A DNA stretch of 64,000 nt from positions 6,839,372-6,903,371 of the forward strand of contig JASFXZ010000027.1 of NCBI GenBank assembly GCA_032209605.1. Direction: 5' to 3'. The notes below the pieces were generated by a model. It was not told the DNA's origin, ran no database searches, and worked only from the letters and a program-made list of their open reading frames with translations. This DNA is from Mactromeris polynyma. Lineage: Eukaryota; Mollusca; Bivalvia; Venerida; Mactridae. The position numbers and the translations under genes are program-made. This document shows positions 1-36,618 of this stretch, piece by piece (within the stretch, counting starts at the first letter, position 1; the number at the start of each line of letters is the position of its first letter).

Positions 1-3000
1 ATCCAACAATATTTGTCTCTATGACATTATCGTCTGTAGAATCTGCACAGCTTACACTGAATACATGATGTAGTAGACTGGTACCTGGAAATGTAATAAT
101 ATGTTATAGACTGGTACCTGGAAATGTAATAATATGTTATAGACTGGTACCTGGAAATGTAATAATGTGTAATAGACTGGGACCTGGAAATATAATAATA
201 TGTAATAGACTGGAACCTGGAAATATAATAATATGTAATAGGCTGGTACCTGGAAATATAATAATTTGTAATAGACTGGTACCTGGAAATATAATAATAT
301 GTAATAGACTGGGATCTGGAAATGTAAAAATATGTAATAGGCTGGTACTTGGAAATGTAATAAAATGCAATACACACAGATCCACAAGTATGGAATACAT
401 ACAATTATAAGTACTTACTGGGAGTTAAAGGAACAAGCTTTGTTTTGTTGTCTTGAGGTTTCATTCCTAACGGTAAACATGAATCTGGTAAATTGGGTGC
501 TGAAAGATGTAAATGTATCTTTAAGTAACAACAGTATCTGGAATACCACATCCAAAAATAGACAAATTTTGTTTAGTTATATCTGGCATTATGATTAGGT
601 TTAATATCAAATAATTTCTTAATCATAATAATAATAACAGCTTTGTACTTGAGCACATTTCAGGGGGGGGGGGGTCCCTTTTCCTCTAAAATTCCCCAAC
701 CTTACATGTATGTCCGAGTATAAGTACTAAAATAGATCTTTAACTTCAAGACTTTCAAATAAGTGATTCTGATTTATTGTAGCATTTTATTCTATAATAA
801 TGATGTTTATACCTATGTTATAAAAGGCTGGAGAAAAACTAATAAATGACCAGAAAGTTTAGACCAAAGCCTGGATGCTGCTTCTGATAACTGTGCAAAA
901 AATTAAAATAAAAAGTATCCTAAAAGCTGTAAATCTATTCACAGAGATATGATGTAAAGCAATTTAATATGTTGAAATAAATCAATTATAAAATGATAAA
1001 TGTAACATATAATATTTTACCTCCAATTTTATAGATCTTGATATCCGCAGCTTTCACTTCAAAAGTGTGAGGAAATAGCGAGTTCTTATTACCATAGAAA
1101 TATTCTCGCACCTTCGCATCTCTTGCATCTGATCTTGCTGTCTGATTTCTCTCTACAACCTATGTAATAGTCAATGAAATATTTTGATTTTTCTTATGTT
1201 TTGGAAAAGTAGTTATATACTAAAGCTATATACAACGTATAATGGTATTGCAAGATTGTGGGGGGAAATTGTCTGTTAAACTTTTAAAGTCTAAGCGCAA
1301 TTTACCTCAGTGCAAATATTCAAATTAACAAGAAATGTTCCATACACATGGCAATCCTGTTCTATTCCAAATTAATTTTCAATGACATGGTGTTTTATAT
1401 GCTTGCTTAAGTCCTTTAATGTATGAAGTAGCTTGTACAGGTCATGAGAAAACTTAGACATGATGTCAAGTTGCTGAATTCTTTATATAACTTATATTTT
1501 GTCACCTCCTATTAGAAAAGCTGTGTCCATCATATAAAGGTTTGTATGTTATTTTCATAAAATGATACAATCAGTTCCCAAGCAGAACAAATAAAGCTAT
1601 GTCAGCACCATTATAATACTTACCCCTCCAGACTTCGGGAGTAAAATAATTCTGACAAAATCAGGCATATCTCTCTTCAACTCGTTGTAGAGTCGTTCTT
1701 GGTCCATTACCGCTATCACATCCACTATCAAATAAATCAACCAATCTTTTACTATTGTATTGTAAATGCATTGATTTTAATTTGTATATAACAAGACAAA
1801 AAAATCCAGTAAAGAACTAAATGATTTTTTAGAGTGCAGCATTAATGGTGGTTAGGTAATGAGATGATGGCAAACATAATAATAATTGTGCAAGTACATG
1901 TATATTAAACAAGACTAAAAATTTCCGGTTGAGGACCCGATGCATTTTTCTAGTGCAGCATTTTCAGTAGGTATGTAAGGAGGCAGACATACACCTTTAA
2001 AATTTTGTTTAAGGCAGTGTGGGTACGTTTGTGTGCAGTCCTAGGTATAAGGTTGTGAAGCCTGATTAATGAATACAAAAGTAATTCATCACATGGACTG
2101 TCACATACTTCTCATCAATATATCATAATAATTCAAACATACAGTCTGAACTCGTTTTTTGACAACCTTCTATCCAAATACTTGGCATAATCTGACATCC
2201 TGATGTATCTTCCTAGGCACATTGAATTGAAATGAGCTATTCAAAACCATGTTTTATTCGATTTAAATTTTCGGACCTGAAAAATTTCAATGATTGAATG
2301 AACGAGGTCCAACTGTATTTCAATTCCATTTCACTACTGGACAAATTCTGGCTGACATAAATCTTCTGACACTGCAAACATATAACCTGTCAACAAATAC
2401 CTGAGTACACTTAGCATGTTTACCTTCGAATGAGCCGGCTGCATGTTTTAATGAATCATAGCCTGATCCTCTAACCCAGCCTCCTGTATTCACTATCACA
2501 CCACTGTGGTTTACTGAAACAGAACAAAAACATAGTACCAACCAGAAAAGGTAACAATACTTATAATCGACTGGCTACCTATACAGTATCACCTCAATAA
2601 CAAGACCACCCATGGAAGCTGCTCTTCTTATTGATGAGGCCTAAATATCGAGGTTGAACAAAGAGCAAAACAGTGAAACTGAACTTGAAAATTGTGCTCT
2701 TAATTTTGAGGCAGTCTTATCATTGAGGTGGTCTTTAATTGAGGTTTTACTGTAGTACATTTACAGCTAACCATTGCCCTCTTCTGCACTCAGCACATAT
2801 GTTTTCAGATACAATGATATATTACAAATAAATGTATATTATTCTTCTCCTCAATGTATACCGATAATTGTTTCGCTGAATCTTAAATCTTTTACTGAAA
2901 TGTCTCAACTAGCTGTTGCAATTAATGTGAAAACATGACGTCATAATGTGAAAACATGACGTCATAATGTGAAAACATGACGTCATCTTTATTGCGTTTT

Positions 3001-6000
3001 TCTCAGAAACGTTGCTCAGTGCATTTGGGCCAAAAATCTCTGAGACTGCCACATTTATGTAAGTCAAGAGGGTCAGCTTTTTGCAGATATTTTCAAAGAA
3101 ATTATTTTCACAGAAATAAACAAACTACAAAATCAACTAATTTAAAACGTACGAATAGTTGCTAGGTTACAGTAGGTGGAACAAAATTCTACCTTTTTTA
3201 TATGAATCACATTTCATATTGATGACATCAGCAAGACGTGACACAAGCATATTATATAATGTGAGATTTTTTGACGGAGTTGTATGACCAAAATGAAACA
3301 CTAATGGAGCACTTTGTGTGAAACCTTCTTCAATATCAGCTGGACGTTCAATTACATATGCCCCGATGGTCCCAGGTATGGCCACCTGACCCTGAAAGTA
3401 AGTGGACATCAGTAGGAACCTTGTGTTAACAATCAACAATATTTTTATTACAGATACATGTAACCAAGGACATATAAACCATGGATTCAAAACAGGTTGA
3501 TATATGTAATTGTTCGAACTCTCGCAAGCGTTGAGATTTTCTTCCGAGATTGAACGATTGGAACACCTCGTACAATTCTACAAAAATGATCCATGATAAT
3601 AACAGAGATGTTCCGATTACCAGTAAAAATTTGCCTTGTTTCTGAATCCAGAGAAGCCGACATTTTGAACTGCCATAATTGTCGTGTTTACAACAGCTAT
3701 ATATATAATATTCGTGTTTATCTTGTTGTTTGCATGTATGCATTTTTTGGTTCAGTACTGAGTTGTAAGACTGAAGGAGTGCGTTTAATCGGATAAACTT
3801 TAGATTCAAATCCACGATACTTACCGAGGGCGAGCTAAGGATTGTGGGTAAATTGTATGCTAAGGATTGTGGGTAAATTGCATGCTAAGGATTGTGAGTA
3901 AATTATTTCTTCTTTCACCGATATCATTCTGTTTTGAATCCATGGTTTATATGTCTGTGATGTTACAAGAGACCAAAAAAATTGGTCCTAAATTCATTAA
4001 GATATCTTGTAATAAAACCCATTCAACTAAAGCTGCATCTAATTAAAATTTGATACACTGTGATCTTCAATTCATATATACTAGAGATATCAATGAATGG
4101 CAATTTTGATATTTGAAAATTCAGTCAACCTTCCAAAAGGTATATTCAAACATTCAACTTTAATCCATTAAAAATGGCATCAATTGCGTGTTTATCATTT
4201 TTTCTAGCATACAGTCATGCTTTAATGTATGTTGCATACAAAAAGCTTGTAACCGACAAAAAGAAAACTATAGTGTCACTTATTTCAACTTGTTCATGAA
4301 AGTAAAAACAAAATGGAAATGTCTAGTTGAATCTATAGACCTTTGTTCAGCTATATGTGCTGGATACTACATTTCACTCATAAATGATACATTATTACAT
4401 AAAGAAATTTTAATTCATTTCATGTTGTAAAAACTTGACTAATTGATTAAAGACAGGGCTTATTGTTCATCATCAGAGTGTTCAAGTTTCTCTCCGGGAC
4501 CCCGATTATACTACTGACATGTATTAACACTTGTAGATGTATCATGTCATTCAATTCATTGGTTACCAGACCATTAAAATATATAACTCTTGCTTTTAGC
4601 TTTCAAATGCTGCGACAGTATTAGAATATTTGGAAATAAGAACGAATATTCAAATCTTCGCATATTCGTTGACATCCCTATTACATATTATTCCATGAGA
4701 AACAGCAGGAAAAAAAATATAGTTTTTGGATGTTTACTTCACATATTTCAACTCTCATAACAGCTGTTATTAAAGCAACAATAAACAATCAGTAATGTGC
4801 CATATTGGCATGGTATGCTGGAGAGAAAGCATGTACTGTTTTTATAAAAGTATCTAAGAAAATAATATTATTGAAGTTACGAATTTTGTTCATTGATATA
4901 ATGTATAAAACTAAAACGGTATAAAATTATAGTTTTGCAAGAATTGAAATATTGATCAGGGGGACTACAGAATTGTAATATTTCTCCTTAAAGAAAGATA
5001 TAATACAACATTTCAATTTGTTTTCCACTTGTAAATAAATATTGCTACATCAGACACATACCTGGCCGACATCTAGGTCTACCATCATCGGTGCTCGTCC
5101 CATTCGTGCAGCATAGTTTAATAATATTGTGCATAAAGTACTTTTGCCAACATCAGATGGTCCAACAAGCAATATCTGACAAAATATACACATTAAGCAA
5201 TTTAATCCACATGCTTACATCCACACTAATGACATAGAAAGCTACAAGTAACTATACTCTTTCCAAATTCCAGTTAATTTGTTAAAATCACATTAATTAA
5301 TCAGTTATGGCCCTTTTCTAAGACAGCAAACATTCTCTTACAAAGATTTTAAAAATACCTCCAAATTTATAGAATATCACCAATAAAACTTGTCTCAGGT
5401 AAAATATTTACAATGTTGTGTACCAGAAACAGTACACAAATTATTTAGGAATCCTCTTCTGATTGATGACAATTGTATGCATAGCTATGATTTATTAATT
5501 TACTTTGAGTAGACAATACCAGATATTAACAGACTCGGGTTCATTTAATAAATATAAAATTTTAGAGGCTAAAATATATACTTTAAAACAGATGAAAGCT
5601 CAAGGAATGGATAATAGCAGTAATTCAGTACACTTCCATTACACTCAAATCTCAGATTTACACAAAAATCTAAAAAACGGTGGATAACAAAGATAAACAG
5701 CATTCAATTGAGAATTGAAATCCACACACTCTAATCACAGCAAAGTAAATCCAAGTTCTTGATCCTGGACAAAGATCTTACCAAACTTGTATCAACATTA
5801 CTCACCCTGGGTCCACCAAACTTGTATCAACATTACTCACCCTGGGTCCACCAAACTTGTATCAACATTACTCACCCTGGGTCCACCAAACTTGTATCAA
5901 CATTACTCACCCTGGGTCCACCAAACTTGTATCTACATTACTCACCCTGGGTCCTCTAGTTTCTTCTTTCTCTGATCTCTCCCTCATTTGTTCTAAAGCA

Positions 6001-8641
6001 ACATGAGCATTAAGATATACTACCATGGGTGTCTCCTTAGATATATATGCTACTTCAGTGCAACCTGATAACTGATTATCTGTTAAGGGATCTGTGGATA
6101 GTAAGGATGATTTTACTAAATGCAAACACTACGTAGACAAACATTTACCTACAACAAAAACTTACAAGAAAAATCAAAAGAATATAATATAAAGGGCCAT
6201 AACTCTAAGAAAAACAGTCCGACCAGAACTACCTGACAATATGCGCATATCCTCTTGGTATTGAAGCTTCCCATCAAGTTTTGCTAAATTTCTGTTAGTA
6301 GTTTCTGAGAAGTAGTCTGGACAAGAAAAGTCGCACAGACAGATGAAGCTGCGACTATATGCCCCCCCCCCCCTTCGGGAATGGGGAGCATAATAACATT
6401 GCTCATCTAGCACCTTCATAGAGTAATGTACGGAGACACCTAACAAATATTTTTTTTAATATGGCAAAGAAGACCACTTAACTAAAGTCAAAGTTTTAAA
6501 ATCACAACCATCACAATCATAACACATTTACAAGTACTCATTTAGTGTATGATTTTATGTTAATGTTTTAGACATACTGTGCTAGGATTAATGAACTTTT
6601 CTTGGGGGGGGGGGGATTCTTTAACCAGTATTTTGAAAAGTAGCAAGCAGTCATATCTCAAAAATTAGCAATTTAATAATGATCAAAGGTAGAAAAACTA
6701 AAAAGCTTTAAAGATTTATACATCATTAAAATAGAACCCTGTGTCAGCTATGACAAAACATGCGGAAGATTCTTCATGAAAGAAACAGAAAAAGTAAAAA
6801 TTACAGCATGAATAAGTTCAATAACTCAAAACTCACTCAAAATTAAGATATTTGATATATAATTCTCTAGTATTGTGAAAAGGATACTTTTATTTGACAG
6901 CTATGCCACGAGAACACAGCAACTTTGGATCCTGCATTAAAATTGTACTTTTTCCCTGAGGTTAATTCACTGCCGAATATTTCAGCTTTCCCACTCACTA
7001 ACTGAAAAACACAATGACAAACATATTGATCTTTTGACTACAATTGATGGCAAGTTCAACAATGGAAATATAATCCAGTTGTTGCAATAACAGGTTCAGC
7101 TATTCAGCCAAGAGGTTGTGGGTTAGAACCAAAGACAATGGTAACAGTTTTTCACACAAAGTGAACTAAAAGTTTAAAACTGAATTCAAATACATATTTC
7201 ATGCTTTCTTCAAAATTGATCAAAATTAGACTTATTAAGTGTTTTAAAATTCATCCAAAATCCACTTTTAAAAGTCCTTGGATTATCACAACAAGCAAAG
7301 ATCACCATTCACTTACTATGATCTATCTAAGTAAGAATTCACTACCTCTTGCCCACTACACATCCCAAGTTTAGTTTATTGCCATTGCAATTTGCATACT
7401 TAACTATGGTAACTTTTAATTATTGTTGTGCAGTTGCCATCCCCCTGAAGAGGCCAGTATCACTCAAACACCATCACAATGTTTCTTCATATATGTATTG
7501 ATCTATGACACTATTTTCATAGGTTCACAAATAGTGTTAAATAGTAACAGCACTTGCCTAAATCTTTATAACAATTATATATAATTTTGCATATTTTTCT
7601 CAAAATTCTCTGACCAAAGATGACTACATGATACACTCATAGTCATAATCACCAGTATTTTACCCTTTGAATCAATCCAGTAATTAACCCCCCCCCCCCA
7701 AGTGCCAAAAACTACCAATTCTCCCAACTGAACTTCTACAAGTATCTGTATGTGGTCAGAGTTTTAAAGAATGTCATTTTTCTATCAACCACTTCAACTC
7801 AGTTACAAATCATGTCCACATCCATCCAGTAACAAGACCACAATTAAATGATACTTGCAAGAGACTAATCAGAATCAAATAGAGTCTGCAGACAACCATG
7901 AAGTCATGTGGACTGGCTATCGGTTATCATGAGGAAACACTTACTTCTAACTGGACTGTAGAACCAGATTCCACTTCAAACCTCAGTTCTGATTCCTTCT
8001 CTAACTGAAATTCCTCAACTCTCTGAAAAAGTACACATGCATATATTGTTCTGTAACAACCTAAAATTATCATTATTATTAATATAAACAGGAAAAATTT
8101 AAGAGCATCCTACCATAATATGTTAACAGTTAGTCAACTTAGTGGCCACAGCCGATCAGAAAATATGCAGCCTTGTTAAGCTGAAGCTGTTGCACAACCC
8201 TCGAGCTGCTTATTTCTAATATATTCACTACAGTTGATAGCTGTGAAGATGATATTCTTCACAATAATTGGCATGAACTTCGTGCAAAAAGAAATATAAT
8301 CAGCATGATTGTGACTGTGAGCAAAGGGCACTTCCATAAATTTCCATCTAGGACGCCAAACCGTCCTAGAACAATTTGGGAAACAACTCTCCTGCACCAC
8401 TATTTTACCAATACAATAAATAAAAATAAATATACATTTCATATCTGGACCATCAATAAGACGCTCATGAATGTTATGACCATGTCTTAACTTTGGTATC
8501 CGAACTAGCATTATCCGAATGCTGTTCACTTCATAATCACTTCATAATCAAGACGAGCATCGTAGATAATGGAACAAAAATGTATATATCTCATCTCAGA
8601 ATTAAGTTTAAAGTTGTGCTTACCTGTTCTTTGTCAGCCAT
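1..8641 (-). CDS. CLP1: CLP1, polyribonucleotide 5'-hydroxyl-kinase (3' end cut by window edge)
   Basis: CLP1 is an RNA 5'-OH kinase found in the mRNA cleavage factor II and tRNA-splicing endonuclease complexes in the nucleus. Coding exons in transcription order: 8641-8624 (MADKEQ), 8022-7945, 7001-6888, 6071-5946, 5175-5062, 3391-3193, 2513-2424, 1724-1624, 1159-1021, 499-419, and 84-1 (incomplete). Every junction is GT/AG and the phases close. About 381 of the roughly 425 residues usual for the family are visible; the last 40 or so lie beyond base 1. Visible motifs are the N-terminal [19 protein letters not shown], Walker A GPSDVGKS (residues 117-124), [25 protein letters not shown]-like [21 protein letters not shown] and KLVPLTP. 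The start is the only in-frame ATG and gives the family's MADK start. Introns carry a CRE triplet, a TIR element and two splice-site arrays. The identification is firm from conserved peptides; no alignment was run. Confidence 0.95.
74..365. repeat. 33-bp minisatellite duplicating the CLP1 last-exon splice acceptor (9 copies)
   Basis: Nine units of 33 bp fill nearly all of the 334-nt intron between CLP1 exons 499-419 and 84-1. Read on the minus strand, each unit holds a pyrimidine-rich stretch, TTCCAG and GTACCAGTCTA. That is exactly the real acceptor plus the first 11 exon bases. The genuine junction is the copy nearest the exon (acceptor AG at 85-86, exon from 84). Copies vary by single substitutions (GTACC, GGACC, GAACC, GGATC in plus-strand reading). 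Confidence 0.93.
2210..2315. repeat. dispersed repeat fragment, copy 1
   Basis: This stretch, beginning near TAGGCACATTGAATTG and containing TTATTCGATTT and a GAACGAGGTCC end, resembles 21705-21798 in order and spacing. Both lie in introns. No coding content is visible; I read it as an old non-autonomous dispersed repeat. Confidence 0.45.
2585..2760. repeat. dispersed repeat fragment, copy 1 (partner at 62648-62755)
   Basis: A CLP1-intron stretch built around ACCTCAATAACAAGACCACC and ATCGAGGTTGAACAAAGAGC. The flank of SMPD3 at 62648-62755 carries the same ordered words with substitutions. A weaker relative is seen near 22634-22690. No coding potential. Confidence 0.45.
2930..2985. promoter_or_regulatory. 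three full CRE sites (TGACGTCA) at 21-bp spacing in a CLP1 intron
   Basis: A 21-bp unit (AATGTGAAAACATGACGTCAT) occurs three times. Each carries the palindromic CREB/ATF consensus TGACGTCA, at 2936-2943, 2957-2964 and 2978-2985. The 21-bp step is about two helical turns, so the sites face the same side of the DNA. It lies in the CLP1 intron between 2513 and 3193. Function is inferred from the consensus only. Confidence 0.6.
3469..3955. mobile_element. short element with 27-bp perfect terminal inverted repeats
   Basis: Bases 3469-3495 and 3929-3955 are perfect inverted repeats (GACATATAAACCATGGATTC... and its complement). They bound about 490 bp with no convincing ORF inside a CLP1 intron. 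The layout fits a MITE or a deleted DNA transposon. No clear target-site duplication was found. A three-copy 24-bp repeat (3836-3904) sits inside. Confidence 0.6.
3836..3904. repeat. 24-bp tandem repeat, 3 copies
   Basis: GCTAAGGATTGTGGGTAAAT is repeated three times with single-base differences inside the 3469-3955 inverted-repeat element. It may be subterminal repeats of that element. Confidence 0.75.
5781..5957. repeat. 35-bp minisatellite duplicating the CLP1 exon-4 splice donor (5 copies)
   Basis: Five 35-bp units start at 5781, 5816, 5851, 5886 and 5921. On the minus strand each reads exon end GGACCCAGG followed by donor GTGAGTAATGTTGATACAAG. The copy touching the exon (exon end at 5946) is the true 5' splice site and the other four lie downstream in the intron. 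The 35-bp step is not a multiple of 3, so any distal donor would shift the frame. Confidence 0.93.
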
Positions 8642-11282
8642 GTCCTTCTACTGATGTATAAACTGTAAAATATGTTCAGTAACTTTCAATGCGTTGCGTT
8701 ACGGTTAAAATTTCATTTTCGAACTAAATTGTTTCGTACTTGAGATTTGTAGCGAATACTGGTGCAAAGTACAGGACATTTATTCCGAAAGCCACGACAG
8801 AGACAGTTAATTATAATAGATTATGTGCATATCTAAATGTACATACACTTAGAATAAGCATCAGTAAAACAATACTGATTTTGCAGTAAATAGACTCATC
8901 CTAACTGTCGAAAATTTCTAGTGCGAACGAATGAGAGTTTCGGATTACTGCCGTTTTTCGTGCCAGGCCCAAAATTTCACACACAGTGGTCTCCCCTTAC
9001 AATAAAGTGACATTACGAATGTTAAAAAAATAGTTTTTTGTATATATGTCAACAGCAATAATGCAAGCACAAAGTCGAAGTTTTAAATAAGAATATTGTT
9101 ACAAAATTAATATTTTGACAGTTGGTTTTCCTGGTACAACTCCTGTTAGTTAAAACAAAGACCTAACTATATGAATCAAAAGTTGACTTTTATTTAAATT
9201 GCTTTGTCTGGTAATTTATTTTTCACACTGACTTGGCACATTTCATTAACACAACAATACATTGTAATTTTCAATTGCTTATTTCTTTAGGAATGGAGTC
9301 TTCTTGTATTTCTTAAATACCATGATTTTGATTCTTAGTGTGGATGTACTAAGTTGTACATGTAGTAATTTACTCCACAGACATTTGGTAAAGAAGATAT
9401 CAGTAAGATACTGCTCTGCATTTGATTGAAGTAGGGGTATTTGAAACAGCTATGTATTTCTTAATTGTTAGCAAGAAGATACTACTGTCTGTATATATTC
9501 CAAATTGTTCCCAAGATATTAGTGAAGTCCACATACTTGTCATCATACTTTGCATGTATAGCACAAATATTACTATTTCCAACTATAATTTGGGATGTGT
9601 ACTTAACTTAACTCAAGTATGTGATTGGTTGTTACTGAGCTTAAAACTGACCACTGGCAAGACTATGGTATATGCAGAATGGATTTACTTCCTTTAGCTA
9701 GCCCAAGCTAGGTCACCATATAAACTTGCAATACATATCCAAAGTCAGGTGTCCTAATAAGTCACTTAGTGTATATATTTTATTGTAAGACATGTATCTT
9801 ATTCCTTATCAAGTTGTTCAGTAGGAATCATTTTTCTATTTTATTTTACAGTTACCTTCTTAGTCCTAAGCTACATACACATTAAGTTTCATCAACATAT
9901 CTCTTTTTTTCCTGAAGTTGCTGAGCAGCAAAAAAAATGTAACTATATTTTTTTTCAACTCTGGCCTTGACATTGATCTCACCAGTTTCGAATACAATTA
10001 CAAGCTAGATCTCCATATAAGCTTACTGTAAGTTACTGTCTGGAAACAGTGACCATTACCCCAGCAGTCTAAAAGACCAAACTATGTGGACTCTCAAAAT
10101 AAGCTTGCTGCACACCACTTATTGAACAAACACTATTATTCTACTTGACTTCGATTATAAATATGATGTTTTTATAGTTTTATATTTATGTCATAATGTG
10201 TAACAACCTTCTCAAAATAAAGATGTTATTATTATTATTATTATTATTATAGCCATCACAAATACAATCTGTAGGTTAGGCCTCAATATAAGCTTGCTAT
10301 AAACAAAGTTTTGTGACAATATGTCAGAACTACAGTTATTGGCTGGAAACCACTTTTGTAAGGCTGCATAATAATAACAGAAGTTAATTAACTTTAACAA
10401 TTGTATTCATATCACACTTGACAAAGTATACAAACTTTCGTTAAATAATACATGGAATGTACAGATATAAATAACATCACAGCATACATTTAAAATATCA
10501 CTTTCTCCGAGGTAACAACAATTTGAGATCAGTCTCAATACTGAAAGCTATTATTTATTCCCAAAATATTTCTGCCAAATATATACATGTACTTAAGTAA
10601 ATGTACATGTAATATGTTAAAATAAATAAATAAAAATTAAATATCATTAAATATAATTATGAGCTGTTCCACGATGAAACTTGTATTAGTGACCAAAACT
10701 CCATTTTCAGGTTTTTACATTTTCTAACAGATACATTTTCTAGTTTCATTTATCACCAAATATATTCAAATCCAATGTCTACTAAAGGCACTTCCAAGAA
10801 AGTGCTTAGTTTGTGACATCCAAATCTTATTGGAAAATACTCAATGTCATAATCACCATCACTAATACAGGTTTTGTCGTGGAAGTGTCCAAATTAATAA
10901 ATTAAAATAAAAAGCATGCAGATTAATTATGTCACATACAGAATACATTAGGTTTAATTTCTCACCAGAATTAACATGAAATATATGAAATACTCAAATA
11001 TATATCAACACATTTATATATGGACGGAACATTCACTAATCAGTATGAATCATACATGTATTTATATAGAGTCCTTCAATGTCAATGTCCCTCTATACCT
11101 TGTAACTACAGTACACACTCTCCAGTGAAGTGCTATTTTGAGCAACAACCTTTCGTTGACAACAATACCAATTTTCTTGTAATAGACACTTGTCACAAAT
11201 TTAATGTCTTTAGAGCAACCAACTTTAAAGAACGGCCCGTATTTACTGATCCAAAATCATGTTGTACTTTACACTTCATTTC
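8642..11282. other. intergenic region between CLP1 start and TTLL9 3' end
   Basis: The 5' flank of CLP1 (8642 to about 9000) presumably holds its promoter, though I see no clear TATA box. The rest is AT-rich with short simple repeats, for example an ATT run near 10225-10250. The short open frames here have no recognisable protein content and I see no gene. Confidence 0.6.
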
Positions 11283-11596
11283 AGTTCAGATATAACATTT
11301 TAGCATGGAGAGTTCAGATATAACATTTTAGTATGGAGAGTTCAGATATAACATTTTAGCATGGAGAGTTCAGATATAACATTTTAACATGGAGAGTTCA
11401 GATATAACATTTAGCATGGAGAGTTCAGATATAACATTTTAGCATGGAGAGTTCAGATATAACATTTTAGCATGGAGAGTTCAGATATAACATTTTAGCA
11501 TGGAGAGTTCAGATATAACATTTTAGCATGGAGAGTTCAGATATAACATTTAGCATGGAGAGTTCAGATATAACATTTTAGCATGGAGAGTTCAGA
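11283..11596. repeat. 27/28-bp minisatellite beyond the TTLL9 stop
   Basis: About eleven copies of a unit containing GCATGGAGAGTTCAGATATA, with a T-run of 3 or 4 giving 27- and 28-bp versions. It lies about 500 bp past the TTLL9 stop codon, either in the 3' UTR or just outside it. It contains no splice site. Confidence 0.9.
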
Positions 11597-12100
11597 CACA
11601 TGTACTATGTTTGCATTCAAACAGCATTATCTTAACACACAAAAATAACAACATTCACACTAAAAAAATTAACTTATTCAATGATAATCAACAAATTCAC
11701 GAAATTCTCTTCCAATTAATGATACCATCCATAGTTAATTGCACTACAAAGTGAAACCAGGACTGTCTTGTATCCAAATTGTCCATCCATTCAACAAGTC
11801 CCTGTATAGATACAATCAATTTTCAGCAATTGTCTGATTTTACTGACAACATTTCTAATCTTTGAAGACAGACTGTCAGGCTGATGGCATAAGTCCAGAT
11901 CAATTTCTGTTTATAGTTCACTATGACAGCTGCTTTCAAATCATTAACATTAACTAATTCTATTATTGCAACATACATTTATGAACAGATATGTATGCCA
12001 AAGAAGTACATATTTAAACATTTGGGGGGTCTTGAGCTAGACTGTTGATGAAAACATTCACAAATTGTTGTATTACACATATTAAATCATATCAATTGTA

Positions 12101-35846
<23,746 letters not shown>

Positions 35847-35894
35847 TCTTCTTGTGAGATTACTGCACACCAGAAATTTTTAAGTCACAACAAC
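35847..35894 (-). other. TTLL9: TTLL9 5' UTR part of the start-codon exon
   Basis: On the minus strand a strong acceptor (TGTTATCATTTTCCAG) ends at 35895, followed by 48 nt to the ATG. A second AG (GTGTGCAG) lies nearer the ATG. This implies an upstream noncoding exon; the best candidate donor is at 47193. Confidence 0.55.
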
Positions 35895-35934
35895 CTGGAA
35901 AATGATAACACATTAACAATTATAAGATTAATGA

Positions 35935-36130
35935 TGTGCCGGCGGACTGGAACTCGGTCCGTTACGGGATGACCGGTTGTTAGCCTGACGGAAGCTGTAT
36001 TTGGTGCGCCCTTGTGTTGTTGCTTGGTTCGGAACGAGGCTGCAATGATGGGTGCATAGCAGAAGTCGGCCATGAAGAATCGTGTTTAATCTGTACATAG
36101 GAAAGTGCAACAAGCATCCTAGAAGCCAGG
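35935..36130 (+). repeat. left 196-bp terminal repeat
   Basis: Same length as 38021-38216 with about 97% identity by eye, which suggests a fairly young insertion. Confidence 0.85.
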
Positions 36131-36168
36131 AATATCTATAAGACTAAGAAGAAACCTAGAATTACAGA

Positions 36169-36600
36169 ATGCAGTCAATTACATGTATATACAATACTAC
36201 ACAGTCGGCAGAGAAATTGAATGAGGATAGAAGGGTAGAAAAGAATGAGATGGAGTTTGAGTTTGTAGAACAGGAGTTGGAGTGGGAGTTAGAAACTGTT
36301 GAGTTGTATGATGAATTTGAAGATATAATTATTGTTGATTTAGATTCGGATGTGTCCTCAGCACAAAGCCATATGGACTTCGTGGAAATTGAGATTGACC
36401 AACGATTTCACAAACACATTACATGTATTGGGAAGGAAGGTTCAAATATCACCAAGATAAAAAATGAAACAGGTGTAGCAGTAAGGATACCATCCGACTC
36501 GGAGAACAGAAGCACCATCAGACAGAACAGAAGGAGAAGCAAACGGAGTACAGAAAGCAAAGAAAGAATTGCTGGAGATGTCATTCAGAATGATTGACTT
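36169..36600 (+). pseudogene. vigilin-like KH-domain fragment fused to an acidic leader
   Basis: An open frame of 142 codons begins with an unrecognised Glu-rich leader. From about 36376 it turns into a KH domain of vigilin/HDLBP type: VEIEIDQRFHKH, the GKEG (GxxG) loop, NITKIKNETGV and RIPSDSEN. Two residues (TC) are inserted just before the GxxG loop compared with the family. Near 36520 the frame shifts; the family-like continuation (ANGVQKAKKELLEM) appears in another frame and runs on to about 36640. I infer capture of a host vigilin fragment by the surrounding LTR element. Confidence 0.65.
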
Positions 36601-36618
36601 TGAGTTTGATAACCAGAA

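Noticed and set aside
3426..3815. 129-codon open frame on the minus strand near a CLP1 exon
   Set aside because: It overlaps the inverted-repeat element, has no recognisable domain and no splice connection to CLP1.
9422..9697. 91-codon open frame between CLP1 and TTLL9
   Set aside because: No known domain, biased AT-rich composition and no splice signals; expected by chance at this length.
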